Of a stretch of 64,000 nucleotides of DNA, positions 23,461 to 31,261 are shown one piece after another (position 1 is the stretch's first letter; every line of letters begins with the position of its first letter). The DNA is from Asanoa sp. WMMD1127 (GTDB lineage Bacteria > Actinomycetota > Actinomycetes > Mycobacteriales > Micromonosporaceae). The translations under genes were made by a program, and so were the position numbers. The DNA is taken from contig NZ_JARUBP010000001.1 in assembly GCF_029626225.1 (NCBI RefSeq), positions 4,960,001 through 5,024,000 of the forward strand, given 5' to 3'. The notes beneath the pieces were generated by a model. It did not search any database. It was not told the DNA's origin and saw nothing but the letters and a program-made list of their open reading frames with translations.

Positions 23461-25221
23461 CTACCTTGCGGTGCCTCGCCAACGCCCGCGGGACACTTGC
23501 TGGGCGTGGTTGTCGGCGGCGAGCACTTGTAGCCGGTCGTAGATCCATGTGCGTCCCATTCCGGTGAGTTGCATCAGGTGCGGGATGGTCAAGCCCTCGT
23601 CCGGTGCGTCTCGCAACGCTTGCCGCAGCGCTTGTTCCGGATCGTCGCTCTTCGGTGGCGCGATGACTTCGGTGGGCTCGATCGGCGTTGGCCGGTCGAT
23701 CGCGGCGGCGGAGAGCGGGTCGAGGTGCGGCCTGGTGGCCGCGTAGCGGTGGGCGGTCGCGTTGACGTGGTCGTCGGTAACGAGGTAGCCGCGGGCGCGG
23801 CGTGGTTGGGTGTGTCCTTCGGCGAGGACGTAGAACTTGCCGGGCGCGTCGAGGGTATGGGCGTGCCAGCCGGCGGCTAGCAGCCCTTGGTCGAGGATGA
23901 GGTCGACGTCGCGGCGTTCCCGGACGCGTAGGCAGATGCGCACGCTCATCTGCGAGCGCAGTGCGCCACCGCCCATCGCCTTCTGCGTCGGTCGTTGGGT
24001 GGCGGCGAGCAGGTCGACAGCGACGGCTCGGCCGCGCCGGGCGATGGACTCCGCCCGGTTGACGGCGTCGGGCGCAGTGTCGACCAACTCGGCGTACTCG
24101 TCGATGATGATCACGAGGGCCGGTCGGTCTGGGCTTGTCTGCCACACGCGGACGTTGTGTTCGGCCGCGTGGTGCGCCCGTGCTTCGAGGATGGCAACGG
24201 CGTCTGTCAGGAGGGTGGTCGCCTCCCCGGGTGTGGTGGCGAGCCGGTCGAGGCAAGGTGCCCAGGGGCGAAGCTCCATGCCGCCCTTGAGGTCGATGCC
24301 CCACAGGACGACGTCGTTGCAAGCGGCGAGGTTGCCAACGATGACGTTGACTACGCCGCTCTTGCCCGAATCGGTAGTGCCGCCGATGAGCGCATGTCGG
24401 CGTAGCAGCGAGACGCGGACATTGCTGGCGTCTTCGAAGACGCCGAGGTCGATCGGGTCGGCGATTGAGCGTGCGGTCGGGCCTGACCATGGGATGGCGC
24501 CCGCGTGCGGGTCGGCGGCGAGGACGCGCATCATGAACCGTCCGGCGTGGGTTGGGTCCTGCTCGACGCGGACGGCGCCGGGTCGTGTTCCGAGCGCGGA
24601 TTCGATCGCCGGCACGTGGGTCACCACGTCTTGGAGCGTCTGGCCGGGCCGTAGTGCCATCCGAGCGCGCCAGCCCCAGGTGTCGACGACAGCGGACATG
24701 ACGCGTGAGCCGGCAAGGCCGATCGCTTCGGCGATGTCCGGCCATGCTTGGATCGTCCGGTCAACTCTCACGCGAGCCCGGCGACGACGGTGTGTCCACC
24801 ATGGAACGCCGAGCAACACAACGGATGCCAGCAACAGCAACGGGAGCGGTTCCCGTCCCGGACCGACTGCGGTTGCTGTCGCGAGCCACCCGCCCGCCGT
24901 GACGGTGGCGACCGTAGCGAAGGCGCGTTCGGTTGTGCGGGAGATCCCCCAGGGCAGGCCACGGAACGCCGCCAGGATGGCTGCTGCGCCGGTTGTGAGG
25001 GCAATCCAGGGCCACGTCCCCGGGTTGGTGCTGTGGAGCACCGCGGCGGCGACTGCGAGGGTGAGCGCGAGGCTGAACGGAGCCAACTCCGATCGGTATC
25101 GGAACACTGCCCGACCGACGGCCGCGAGTCCCATGAGCACGAGAGGCTCACGGTCGATGATGAGCAGCGGTTGGGCGTTCTTTCGGCTCCATCGGCGATG
25201 CCGCCTGCTGTAGGCCCTCAT
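23461..25221 (-). CDS. FtsK/SpoIIIE-type DNA translocase (TraB/TraSA-like)
   Basis: A 586-aa protein. Four N-terminal membrane segments (about residues 40-135) precede the motor domain with Walker A GGTTDSGKSG, Walker B ALVIIIDEYAELVD, and LLAATQRPTQKAMGG. A C-terminal winged helix (LTIPHLMQLTGMGRTWIYDRLQVLA) could read DNA, like the gamma domain of TraB. Such proteins move double-stranded plasmid or element DNA between mycelia. It is the last gene of a coupled transfer operon (26697 down to 23461). Confidence 0.85.
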   Translation of the reverse strand: MRAYSRRHRRWSRKNAQPLLIIDREPLVLMGLAAVGRAVFRYRSELAPFSLALTLAVAAAVLHSTNPGTWPWIALTTGAAAILAAFRGLPWGISRTTERAFATVATVTAGGWLATATAVGPGREPLPLLLLASVVLLGVPWWTHRRRRARVRVDRTIQAWPDIAEAIGLAGSRVMSAVVDTWGWRARMALRPGQTLQDVVTHVPAIESALGTRPGAVRVEQDPTHAGRFMMRVLAADPHAGAIPWSGPTARSIADPIDLGVFEDASNVRVSLLRRHALIGGTTDSGKSGVVNVIVGNLAACNDVVLWGIDLKGGMELRPWAPCLDRLATTPGEATTLLTDAVAILEARAHHAAEHNVRVWQTSPDRPALVIIIDEYAELVDTAPDAVNRAESIARRGRAVAVDLLAATQRPTQKAMGGGALRSQMSVRICLRVRERRDVDLILDQGLLAAGWHAHTLDAPGKFYVLAEGHTQPRRARGYLVTDDHVNATAHRYAATRPHLDPLSAAAIDRPTPIEPTEVIAPPKSDDPEQALRQALRDAPDEGLTIPHLMQLTGMGRTWIYDRLQVLAADNHAQQVSRGRWRGTAR

Positions 25222-25532
25222 CGGCTCGGCTCACCCAGCCCGGCATCTGGGTCGTGCTGCGCGAGTTCGTCGCGGAGGTAACTGAGGGGGTCGCTCTCAC
25301 CCTCGTGCTCGGCCGCGAGGGTTGCACGACCCGCGGCGAGGACGTTGGCCAACTCGGTCCTGGTCCACGCGAGAAGCGTCGCCAGGCGGCGCAGCTCGGC
25401 GAGCATGACCGGGATGTCGGCAAGCGCGGTGCGGACGGCGATGGGCGTTCGCCGCGCGATGGCTGCTTCGAGGTGGCGGGTGATTACTGTCCGATTGACG
25501 GTCGTCCTGGGTTTGTCCGATGAGGACTTCAT
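25218..25532 (-). CDS. Small helical protein of the transfer operon
   Basis: A 104-aa mostly helical, soluble protein (LEAAIARRTPIAVRTALADIPVMLAELRRLATLLAWTRTELANVLAA is the central part, split here by function only). An AGGAGG lies 13 nt before ATG 25532. It is coupled by 4-nt overlaps to the SpdB-like gene before it and the translocase after it. No family recognised. Confidence 0.6.
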   Translation of the reverse strand: MKSSSDKPRTTVNRTVITRHLEAAIARRTPIAVRTALADIPVMLAELRRLATLLAWTRTELANVLAAGRATLAAEHEGESDPLSYLRDELAQHDPDAGLGEPSR

Positions 25533-26308
25533 GGGGTCGGCGTTACCTCCTTTCGTTCTGGCGTAACGGTGTCGTCGGCCGCGGTTCCGGACTCCGATGC
25601 GAGCTGTCGGCGGATCTCGGTGGCTTTGGGTCCGGCGACGCGGAGCTTCTTGCGGAGGGCGTCGCGGGTGATGGGTCGGCCGTTGTGCGCGGCACGGTGT
25701 TCCGTGTCGGCGCGGCGAGCGGCTTCCATGAGTGCGTCGTCGGTGCGTGGCGCAACGCGCCGACGGGGACGTGGCCGGGGACGATCGGTGGGACGGGACT
25801 CGGTCCGGTCCTGAGTCCGGTCCTCGATCGGGAACCGCGCTGGTGCTGCGGCCTGGTCGCGGGTGCCTGGGTCGGTACCGCCGTGCGTTGGGGCGCCGCG
25901 GGCGATCGTTCGCAGCGCGTGAAGGTGTGCCGTGAGCCCGAGGACGGCCGCAGGCACGGCACCGACGAGAACGACGACTGGCCACGAGATGAGGACCAAG
26001 CCGGCGGCAACCAAGTGGTAGACGGCGTTGCCGACGATGCTCGCCATGATGGCGCCGATGGCGTTCGCACGGGCGAACCGGCGAGCGCCGCGCTCGCCGT
26101 GCGGACCGGAGAGCCAGACCCGAGCGGCGGTCATCGCGTACGCGTCGATGGTGATCGGCAGCAACCACGCCAGCCGCTCAGGCCAACCGGCGAGCAGCGC
26201 CAGCCCGCGCAGTCCGGTGAAGCTCGCCGTGGCAGCGGACGCTGCCGCGACCGCCATGCCGACGATCACCCATGCGTCGCGGTCGGACCGCTTGTGTCTA
26301 CCCACCAC
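25529..26308 (-). CDS. DUF2637 (SpdB-like) membrane protein
   Basis: A 259-aa protein. Four membrane segments in the first 125 residues, with WLLPITIDAYAMTAARVWL as the signature of DUF2637/SpdB. A long basic, Pro/Arg-rich region and a helical C-terminus follow (ITRDALRKKLRVAGPKATEI, HTH-like). SpdB proteins assist spread of conjugative elements inside mycelium and interact with TraB. The GTG start is at 26308. Confidence 0.8.
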   Translation of the reverse strand: MVGRHKRSDRDAWVIVGMAVAAASAATASFTGLRGLALLAGWPERLAWLLPITIDAYAMTAARVWLSGPHGERGARRFARANAIGAIMASIVGNAVYHLVAAGLVLISWPVVVLVGAVPAAVLGLTAHLHALRTIARGAPTHGGTDPGTRDQAAAPARFPIEDRTQDRTESRPTDRPRPRPRRRVAPRTDDALMEAARRADTEHRAAHNGRPITRDALRKKLRVAGPKATEIRRQLASESGTAADDTVTPERKEVTPTP

Positions 26309-26503
26309 TCAGAGCTCGATCCCGGCGACGAACCGCGCGACGGAGCGCAGCCCGTTGCCGATCTCAGGACCGATCGAGGACGACGCCAGGAAGTAGCCGA
26401 ACGCGGCACAGATCGCGGCCTGCCAGAGCGGCAGTCGGGCGTACCGCCAGAGCAGGTAGACGAACACGCCGAGCAGGACGACCGCGGAGACGGAGACGAT
26501 CAT
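26309..26503 (-). CDS. Small membrane protein of the transfer operon
   Basis: A 64-aa protein with an N-terminal helix (VSAVVLLGVFVYLLW) and a second weaker hydrophobic segment. It abuts the SpdB-like gene and overlaps the preceding ORF by 4 nt. Small Spd-type proteins of this kind are common in these operons. Confidence 0.6.
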   Translation of the reverse strand: MIVSVSAVVLLGVFVYLLWRYARLPLWQAAICAAFGYFLASSSIGPEIGNGLRSVARFVAGIEL

Positions 26504-26697
26504 TCGGCACCCCCGTCCGATCGCCGGGTGCGGCGCCGACGACGGCGGGCCGTACGGTCGACACCCTCGTGCGAGCCGCGAGCCTGCCGGCGGCTCTGCC
26601 ACCGCAACCGGGCGGAGCACTTCCGGCAGCGACCCGCGCCGGTCCGGTCGTCATCGAGCCGCGCCCCGCACGCGCATGCCGGGCCGTCCGATCCCAA
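26500..26697 (-). CDS. Small zinc-ribbon-like basic protein, first gene of the transfer operon
   Basis: A 65-aa protein from TTG 26697. It carries ACACGAR-x9-GRCRKCSARLRW (paired Cys motifs) followed by an Arg-rich tail. AGGAGG is 18 nt upstream of TTG, but 6 nt before an in-frame ATC at 26709, so a rare AUC start adding INVN is possible. A role in DNA or protein binding is inferred from composition only. Confidence 0.5.
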   Translation of the reverse strand: MGSDGPACACGARLDDDRTGAGRCRKCSARLRWQSRRQARGSHEGVDRTARRRRRRTRRSDGGAE

Positions 26698-26779
26698 GTT
26701 GACGTTGATCGTGGACCTCCTCTCGTCACGTCACCGCCGTGATGCGGCGACGCAAACGAGAGTGCGGCGAAAGCACGAG

Positions 26780-26794
26780 ACGTAGTCACTACGT
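26780..26794. promoter_or_regulatory. ACGTAGT-C-ACTACGT palindrome between the transfer operon and the DUF5919 gene
   Basis: A perfect 7-bp inverted repeat with a 1-nt centre in the divergent intergenic region (26698-26863). Its place fits an operator controlling transfer genes, the regulator, or both. The GntR-type protein at 29124 or the DUF5919 protein are candidate binders. Confidence 0.5.
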
Positions 26795-26863
26795 GGCTGG
26801 ACGTATCGAAGATGTCTTGACTAATGTGGTCACGCCTGCGAGACGTCCTGTCCTGGGGAGACG

Positions 26864-27598
26864 ATGGCCAACGACCGACTACGCAGCGCCATGCTCGAAA
26901 AAGGTGTGTCGACCTCCGAGCTGGCGACTGTCTTGCAGGTTGATCCAAAGAGCGTCGAGCGCTGGGTCGGCGGACGGACTCCGTACCGTCGCCACCGCTA
27001 CACCGTGGCCGCTCACCTGGGCGTCGACGAGGACTATCTCTGGCCCGACGCGCTGACACGCGACCAGATCGCCAACGCCAGCGAAAGCGAGATCGTCAAC
27101 ATCTACCCGCACCGCTGGATGATGCCGTCGGACATGTGGCGCAACTACTTCGACAATGCCGAGCGCGAGATCGGCATCCTGGTCTACGTCGGCCTCTCGC
27201 TAGCCGAGGACGAGGGATTCCAGCGCATCCTGCGGAGGAAAGCCGGCGACGGAGTCAACGTCCGCATCCTCCTGGGCGACCCGGACTCGGAGAACGTCAA
27301 GCTACGCGGCGAGGAGGAGGGCATCGAGTCGACCATCATCGCCAAGGTTCACAACGCGCTGGTCCTCTACCGGCCACTGATGTCGGTCGACGGGGTGGAG
27401 TTCCGCCTCCACGGCACGACGCTCTACAACTCGATCTACCGCGCTGACGACCAACTGCTGGTCAACACTCACATCTACGGCTTCCCGGCGTCGCACGCGC
27501 CCGTGTTGCACCTGCGCCGGGTAGCCGGTGGTGACATGGTGTCGACGTACATGGAGAGCTTCGAGCGGGTCTGGAACCTCGGCCGCCCGCTGGACTGA
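26864..27598 (+). CDS. HTH regulator with DUF5919 (PLD-fold-like) domain, copy 1
   Basis: A 244-aa protein. An XRE-like HTH (about residues 1-55: STSELATVLQVDPKSVERWVGGRTPY) precedes a C-terminal domain with VRILLGDPDSENV, TTLYNSIYRADDQLLVNTHIYG and YMESFERVW. The latter looks like a phospholipase D fold without the HxK of active enzymes, as in DUF5919. It lies 9 nt before a Pif-like Nudix gene. A paralogue is at 29926. It probably regulates element transfer or maintenance. Confidence 0.8.
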   Translation: MANDRLRSAMLEKGVSTSELATVLQVDPKSVERWVGGRTPYRRHRYTVAAHLGVDEDYLWPDALTRDQIANASESEIVNIYPHRWMMPSDMWRNYFDNAEREIGILVYVGLSLAEDEGFQRILRRKAGDGVNVRILLGDPDSENVKLRGEEEGIESTIIAKVHNALVLYRPLMSVDGVEFRLHGTTLYNSIYRADDQLLVNTHIYGFPASHAPVLHLRRVAGGDMVSTYMESFERVWNLGRPLD

Positions 27599-27606
27599 GG
27601 AGAACC

Positions 27607-28083
27607 GTGGCGAGCCGCATCGACTTCTACGACGACCCGACCGCACCCAAGCCGAACAGCATCGTCCTGTCGACCAACGTCGTCGTCACCAACGAGGCAG
27701 GCGAGATCCTGCTGATCAAGAGGAGCGACAACGACAACTGGGCTCTGCCGGGCGGCGCCATGGATCTTGGCGAGTCGCTTCCCGATGCCGCAGTGCGCGA
27801 GACCTTTGAGGAGACGGGAGTGTCCGTGGAGATCACCGGCCTGGTCGGGATCTACACCGACCCGAAGCACGTGATCCTCTACACGAGCAACAACGAGGCG
27901 CGTCAGGAGTGCGCGGTGGTTTTCGCCGCGCGCTCGCTCGGCGGGGCGCTGACGCGCAGCTCGGAGTCGCGCGAGGTCGAATGGGTAGCACCGGCTGCGG
28001 TCGACGGCTTGGCCATGGACCGATCGATGCGCCTGCGCCTCGGCCACTTCCTCGCCGGCGGCGACGCGCCGCACCTCGGGTAG
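27607..28083 (+). CDS. Nudix hydrolase, Pif-like (element immunity factor candidate)
   Basis: A 158-aa protein from GTG 27607, preceded by GAGGAGA. The Nudix box is complete: GGAMDLGESLPDAAVRETFEETGV (G-x5-E-x7-REUxEExGU), residues about 49-72. In pSAM2-type elements, Pif is a Nudix protein that blocks redundant transfer between cells carrying the element. The same gene pairing here supports that role, but a housekeeping nucleotide hydrolase cannot be excluded. Confidence 0.8.
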   Translation: MASRIDFYDDPTAPKPNSIVLSTNVVVTNEAGEILLIKRSDNDNWALPGGAMDLGESLPDAAVRETFEETGVSVEITGLVGIYTDPKHVILYTSNNEARQECAVVFAARSLGGALTRSSESREVEWVAPAAVDGLAMDRSMRLRLGHFLAGGDAPHLG

Positions 28084-28090
28084 CGACGCC

Positions 28091-28552
28091 TTGGACCCAG
28101 ACTGGCTTAGCGCGAGCGCGGACATCTTCTCCGCGGTCGGCACCGTCGGCGCATTCGTGGTCGGGTTCACGATCCTGCGCCGCGAGCTGCGTCGCGAGGC
28201 GGACCGAGCCGACGACCAGCGCCGTGCACAGGCAGAGCGCATCAGCGCGTGGGTAGAAGCATCCCGCAAGCCCGACGGCACCCGCGAGCTGGCGTTCCAC
28301 ATCCACAACGCGAGCGCGATGCCGATCTACGACGTCGAGCTGCCGCTCCCTAGCCACCCTGGGGAAGAGAACGGCGCCGAGTTCATCGGCCTGGTGCCGC
28401 CTGGTCAGACGATCCGCCGCGCCGCCCCGCCTGAGTGGATGCGGTCATACGTCGAGCCAGAGCCAGTGCAGATCGAGTTCCTCGACAGCGCCGGCCGCCG
28501 CTGGGCGCGAGACGAACAAGGATCGCTCGCCGAGGCGGATGCCGACCGCTAA
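28091..28552 (+). CDS. Membrane-anchored protein of unknown function
   Basis: A 153-aa protein from TTG 28091, one hydrophobic segment (ADIFSAVGTVGAFVVGFTIL, residues about 9-28), a charged coiled linker and a beta-rich C-terminal region (ELAFHIHNASAMPIYDVELPL). The same architecture is common in actinobacterial elements, but I know no function. The stop overlaps the convergent HD gene by 4 bp. Confidence 0.55.
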   Translation: MDPDWLSASADIFSAVGTVGAFVVGFTILRRELRREADRADDQRRAQAERISAWVEASRKPDGTRELAFHIHNASAMPIYDVELPLPSHPGEENGAEFIGLVPPGQTIRRAAPPEWMRSYVEPEPVQIEFLDSAGRRWARDEQGSLAEADADR

Positions 28553-29097
28553 GCGTGCGCCAGCGCTGCCTCGACGGCGCGCACAGACGCGAAAATGACC
28601 GGCGTCGCCTCCTGCATCGTCAGCGTGACGAGGTGGCCGTCGCCGTACCGAGCGACGATCTCGGAGAGCCGGTCACGCGCTTCGACGGGCTCGCCGTCCG
28701 GGCTCGTCGTGATGTCCGCGTAGGTGATGGCGTCGGCCAGAAGCCCATCGACCGCTGGGAACTCAGCGATGAGCTCCTCGTCCAAGCCGCGGTTTCGCGC
28801 CTCGATCACGGCACAGGTGTGGTGGGCGATAAGCCGGCAGAGACCTGGACTGGCCCCGACGACATCACGCAGGTAGCGCGCGCCATCGAGCTGATGCATC
28901 CCGGTCCGGACAAGCGCAGGCGCGTAGCCGATGTCATGGAGCCACGCGGCGGCGACCAACAACTCGGCCTGGTCGCCCACGACATGAGCCACAGCCTCAG
29001 CCTTGATCCCCACGCCGCAGCAGTGCGACCACCGCCGCGGAAGCACCTCGCCGAGCACCTCGCGCGCCAGGTCGCGCGCCCATTGGATATCCCCCAC
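28549..29097 (-). CDS. HD-domain phosphohydrolase-like protein
   Basis: A 182-aa protein with RRWSHCCGVGIKAEAV (first His), AAWLHDIGYAPAL (HD pair) and LIAHHTCAVIEARNRG (second His pair), then a conserved-looking Asp near ITYADITTSP. These are the metal ligands of HD hydrolases. It recurs in actinomycete integrative elements next to GntR regulators. The substrate is unknown, possibly a nucleotide. Confidence 0.75.
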   Translation of the reverse strand: MGDIQWARDLAREVLGEVLPRRWSHCCGVGIKAEAVAHVVGDQAELLVAAAWLHDIGYAPALVRTGMHQLDGARYLRDVVGASPGLCRLIAHHTCAVIEARNRGLDEELIAEFPAVDGLLADAITYADITTSPDGEPVEARDRLSEIVARYGDGHLVTLTMQEATPVIFASVRAVEAALAHA

Positions 29098-29123
29098 GCA
29101 AGGAGACTAACGATCGGCGCCAA

Positions 29124-29576
29124 TCACTCCGAGCGGACGAACCATCCGACGCCATGAACAGCGCGGATGAGCCCGGCGCCCTCGAGCTTTGCCAACCCGA
29201 TGCGGACGGTGCTGCGAGTGACGCCATATTGCCGCGCGATGGCCGCTTCGCTGGGGAGAACGTCAGCCGGTCCGAACTCGCCGCGCTCGATCCTCGCCAG
29301 CAGGTCACAGCCGATGAGCCGGTGCCGCGCTTGCGCCAGGCTGTGATCGCCTTCCGCCACGGTCACGAACCATCCTCGGCCGCTGGTCGCGGTAACGAGG
29401 CCCTCGTTCGCGAGCGTGCGCAGCGCGCGGCGGAGCGTGTTGCGTGCGACGCCATACTGCCGCGTCAGCGTGATCTCCTTGGGCAACTGTTTGTGCAGCT
29501 CGCCGCGAACGATCCGGGTTCGCAGACTGGCCGCGATGTCCTTGTACGGTGCCGGTCTATCGGCCGAGCGCGCCAT
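29124..29576 (-). CDS. GntR-type regulator with two winged helices and no effector domain (KorSA-like position)
   Basis: A 150-aa protein with two GntR wHTH units: residues about 10-72 (KEITLTRQYGVARNTLRRALRTL) and 85-148 (SEAAIARQYGVTRSTVRIGLAKL). The usual C-terminal ligand domain is absent. Element-borne GntR proteins such as KorSA repress transfer genes; duplication of the DNA-binding unit is unusual. ATG 29576 overlaps the preceding stop (TGATG). Confidence 0.75.
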   Translation of the reverse strand: MARSADRPAPYKDIAASLRTRIVRGELHKQLPKEITLTRQYGVARNTLRRALRTLANEGLVTATSGRGWFVTVAEGDHSLAQARHRLIGCDLLARIERGEFGPADVLPSEAAIARQYGVTRSTVRIGLAKLEGAGLIRAVHGVGWFVRSE

Positions 29577-29824
29577 CACGCGACGCCGTCAGGCGGAAGA
29601 ACGATGCCCGCTGCGGCAGCTCGCGACAGGACGGTGGTGAGTCGTTGAGCGGTCGATTCGGCTATCTGTCCAAGGTCAACGGCCGGCCGCGCGCGGTAGT
29701 CGACAGCGCTCCGCAGCATGCCGAACTCGCGACCGACGTCGAAGCCGACGTTCTCCAGCGCCAGGGCGAGTAGGTCTGCTGACATCCGCGCAGCCTGACG
29801 CGGGTCGGATGGTCCTCGTGTCAT
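29576..29824 (-). CDS. Small helical protein upstream of GntR
   Basis: An 82-aa protein from ATG 29824, predicted all-helical (ADLLALALENVGFDVGREFGML, IAESTAQRLTTVLSRAAA). It is coupled to the GntR gene by a one-base stop/start overlap. The function is unknown. The upstream extension to 30043 lies antisense to the second DUF5919 gene and is rejected. Confidence 0.55.
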   Translation of the reverse strand: MTRGPSDPRQAARMSADLLALALENVGFDVGREFGMLRSAVDYRARPAVDLGQIAESTAQRLTTVLSRAAAAGIVLPPDGVA

Positions 29825-29925
29825 ACCTGAAGCGTTGACGCTCCGTAGCTGTCGCTGAACCACGCGGTAGGGACGTCTCCGGACGAGTTCGGTACCATCG
29901 AACGACCATCGCCGATGGGAGCGAC

Positions 29926-30660
29926 ATGGAGCATCCGCTTGCCGACGCTCTCCGCAGCGTCGGGGTAAGCAAAGTCGAGGTCGCGCACCGCCTGAGCGTC
30001 GATCCGAAGACAGTAGAGCGGTGGATTGCCGGCCGGACGCCATATCCCCGCCATCAGCGGGCGCTCGCCGGACTAGCCCGGCGAGACGCTAGCGACCTGT
30101 GGCCGAATGCCACTGCCGCTGGGCCACATCGAAGGCGGCGTGCGACTGCGCCGAGCGCTGCCTACCCGCATCGTTCCGAGGTGCCGACCGACGCCTGGCT
30201 CCGGCTGTTCAGAAACGCGCGAGCGGAGATCGATGTCCTGGCATACGGCTGTCTGTTCGTGGTGGACGAGCCAGAAATCCAATTGGCGCTCGTCGACCGC
30301 GCCAAGGCCGGCGTGACCGTTCGTGTGGCTCTCGGCGATCAGAGTGGCGATCGAATCCGGGCACGCGGGGTAGAAGAGTGGGGAGGACGCGGGATCGAGA
30401 CACGTGTTCGCACGGCACTAGCGACGTTCAGGATCCTCGGCCGTCAGCAAGGGATCGAGGTGCGCACCCACAATACGACGCTGTACAACTCGATCTACCG
30501 CGCGGACAACGAGATTATGATCAACATGCACGTATTCGGGACGCCGGCTGCGGATGCACCAGTTCTTCGCCTCAACGCTGACCTCAGTCCGGAGACGGCG
30601 AGCGTCTACCAAACATCCTTCGAGCGGGTGTGGGTCAACGCTAGGCGACTGACGTGGTGA
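29926..30660 (+). CDS. HTH regulator with DUF5919 domain, copy 2
   Basis: A 244-aa paralogue of the protein at 26864. HTH: SKVEVAHRLSVDPKTVERWIAGRTPY; core: TTLYNSIYRADNEIMINMHVFG, then SFERVW. The identical length and conserved core imply a duplication inside this element family. It is not followed by a Nudix gene. An inverted repeat GTTCG/CGAAC (29887-29903) lies 23 nt upstream. Confidence 0.78.
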   Translation: MEHPLADALRSVGVSKVEVAHRLSVDPKTVERWIAGRTPYPRHQRALAGLARRDASDLWPNATAAGPHRRRRATAPSAAYPHRSEVPTDAWLRLFRNARAEIDVLAYGCLFVVDEPEIQLALVDRAKAGVTVRVALGDQSGDRIRARGVEEWGGRGIETRVRTALATFRILGRQQGIEVRTHNTTLYNSIYRADNEIMINMHVFGTPAADAPVLRLNADLSPETASVYQTSFERVWVNARRLTW

Positions 30661-30838
30661 CCGGGCGAGGGTGATCCTCGATCATCGACATTAAGGCAAG
30701 GATTGCCGTAGCCAGCTTGCGTGCCTGGAGGATGGGAAGTTGACGAGTGCTGTCAACACCGTCCTCGACGAACTCGATCTCCACCACTGTCACCGGAATC
30801 CGAGAGCCGAGCGAGACGAGCCGAACGTTGGTGCCCAC
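30641..30838 (-). CDS. Small protein of unknown function
   Basis: A 65-aa protein from GTG 30838, with a beta-strand pattern (VRLVSLGSRIPVTVVEIEFVEDG) then a helix (QARKLATAILALMSMIED). Its stop overlaps the DUF5919 gene by 20 bp, convergently. No SD is evident, so it is only probable. Confidence 0.4.
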   Translation of the reverse strand: MGTNVRLVSLGSRIPVTVVEIEFVEDGVDSTRQLPILQARKLATAILALMSMIEDHPRPVTTSVA

Positions 30839-31261
30839 GAGGTCGTTTGGCGACGAGGCCGTCCGGCCCTCAGACCGATGTCATCCCCAAGTTGTTCGTT
30901 CCCCCCGCACCATCCAGGGTGTCGAGTGAGCATCTCGCCTCCCTTCGCGACCTACTTCCCTACCATCTGTACTCGCCTCGCATGGCTGGAGAGTAGGGCC
31001 TACTTCAGACGTCCTCGGTCACCGCGCGTCCCTACTTGGAACCGTCGCCATCCAGCCATCCGGACGCCGGAGGCGAGTGGTTGCGAGGAGCACCTGTCGG
31101 TCAGGCTCCGACCCACGGGACCGGAACACGTAGCTCATCGACCTCTTCGCACCACACGATGGGCCTAAGTCACCATCACGTGTAACCCATTCGTATGAGG
31201 ACACACAGCATTCATTCGGTAAACTTTCCGTACGAAGATCGCAACCTCGGGAGCAGCGGCG
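30839..31261. other. Intergenic region before the defence genes
   Basis: No convincing gene. The base composition falls toward AT near the right end (31190-31250), probably holding the promoter of the defence operon. Small ORFs here have neither SD nor domain. Confidence 0.4.

Noticed and set aside
29576-30043. 155-codon form of the small gene before GntR
   Set aside because: The extra N-terminus is antisense to the DUF5919 gene and has shadow composition; ATG 29824 gives a coherent helical protein.
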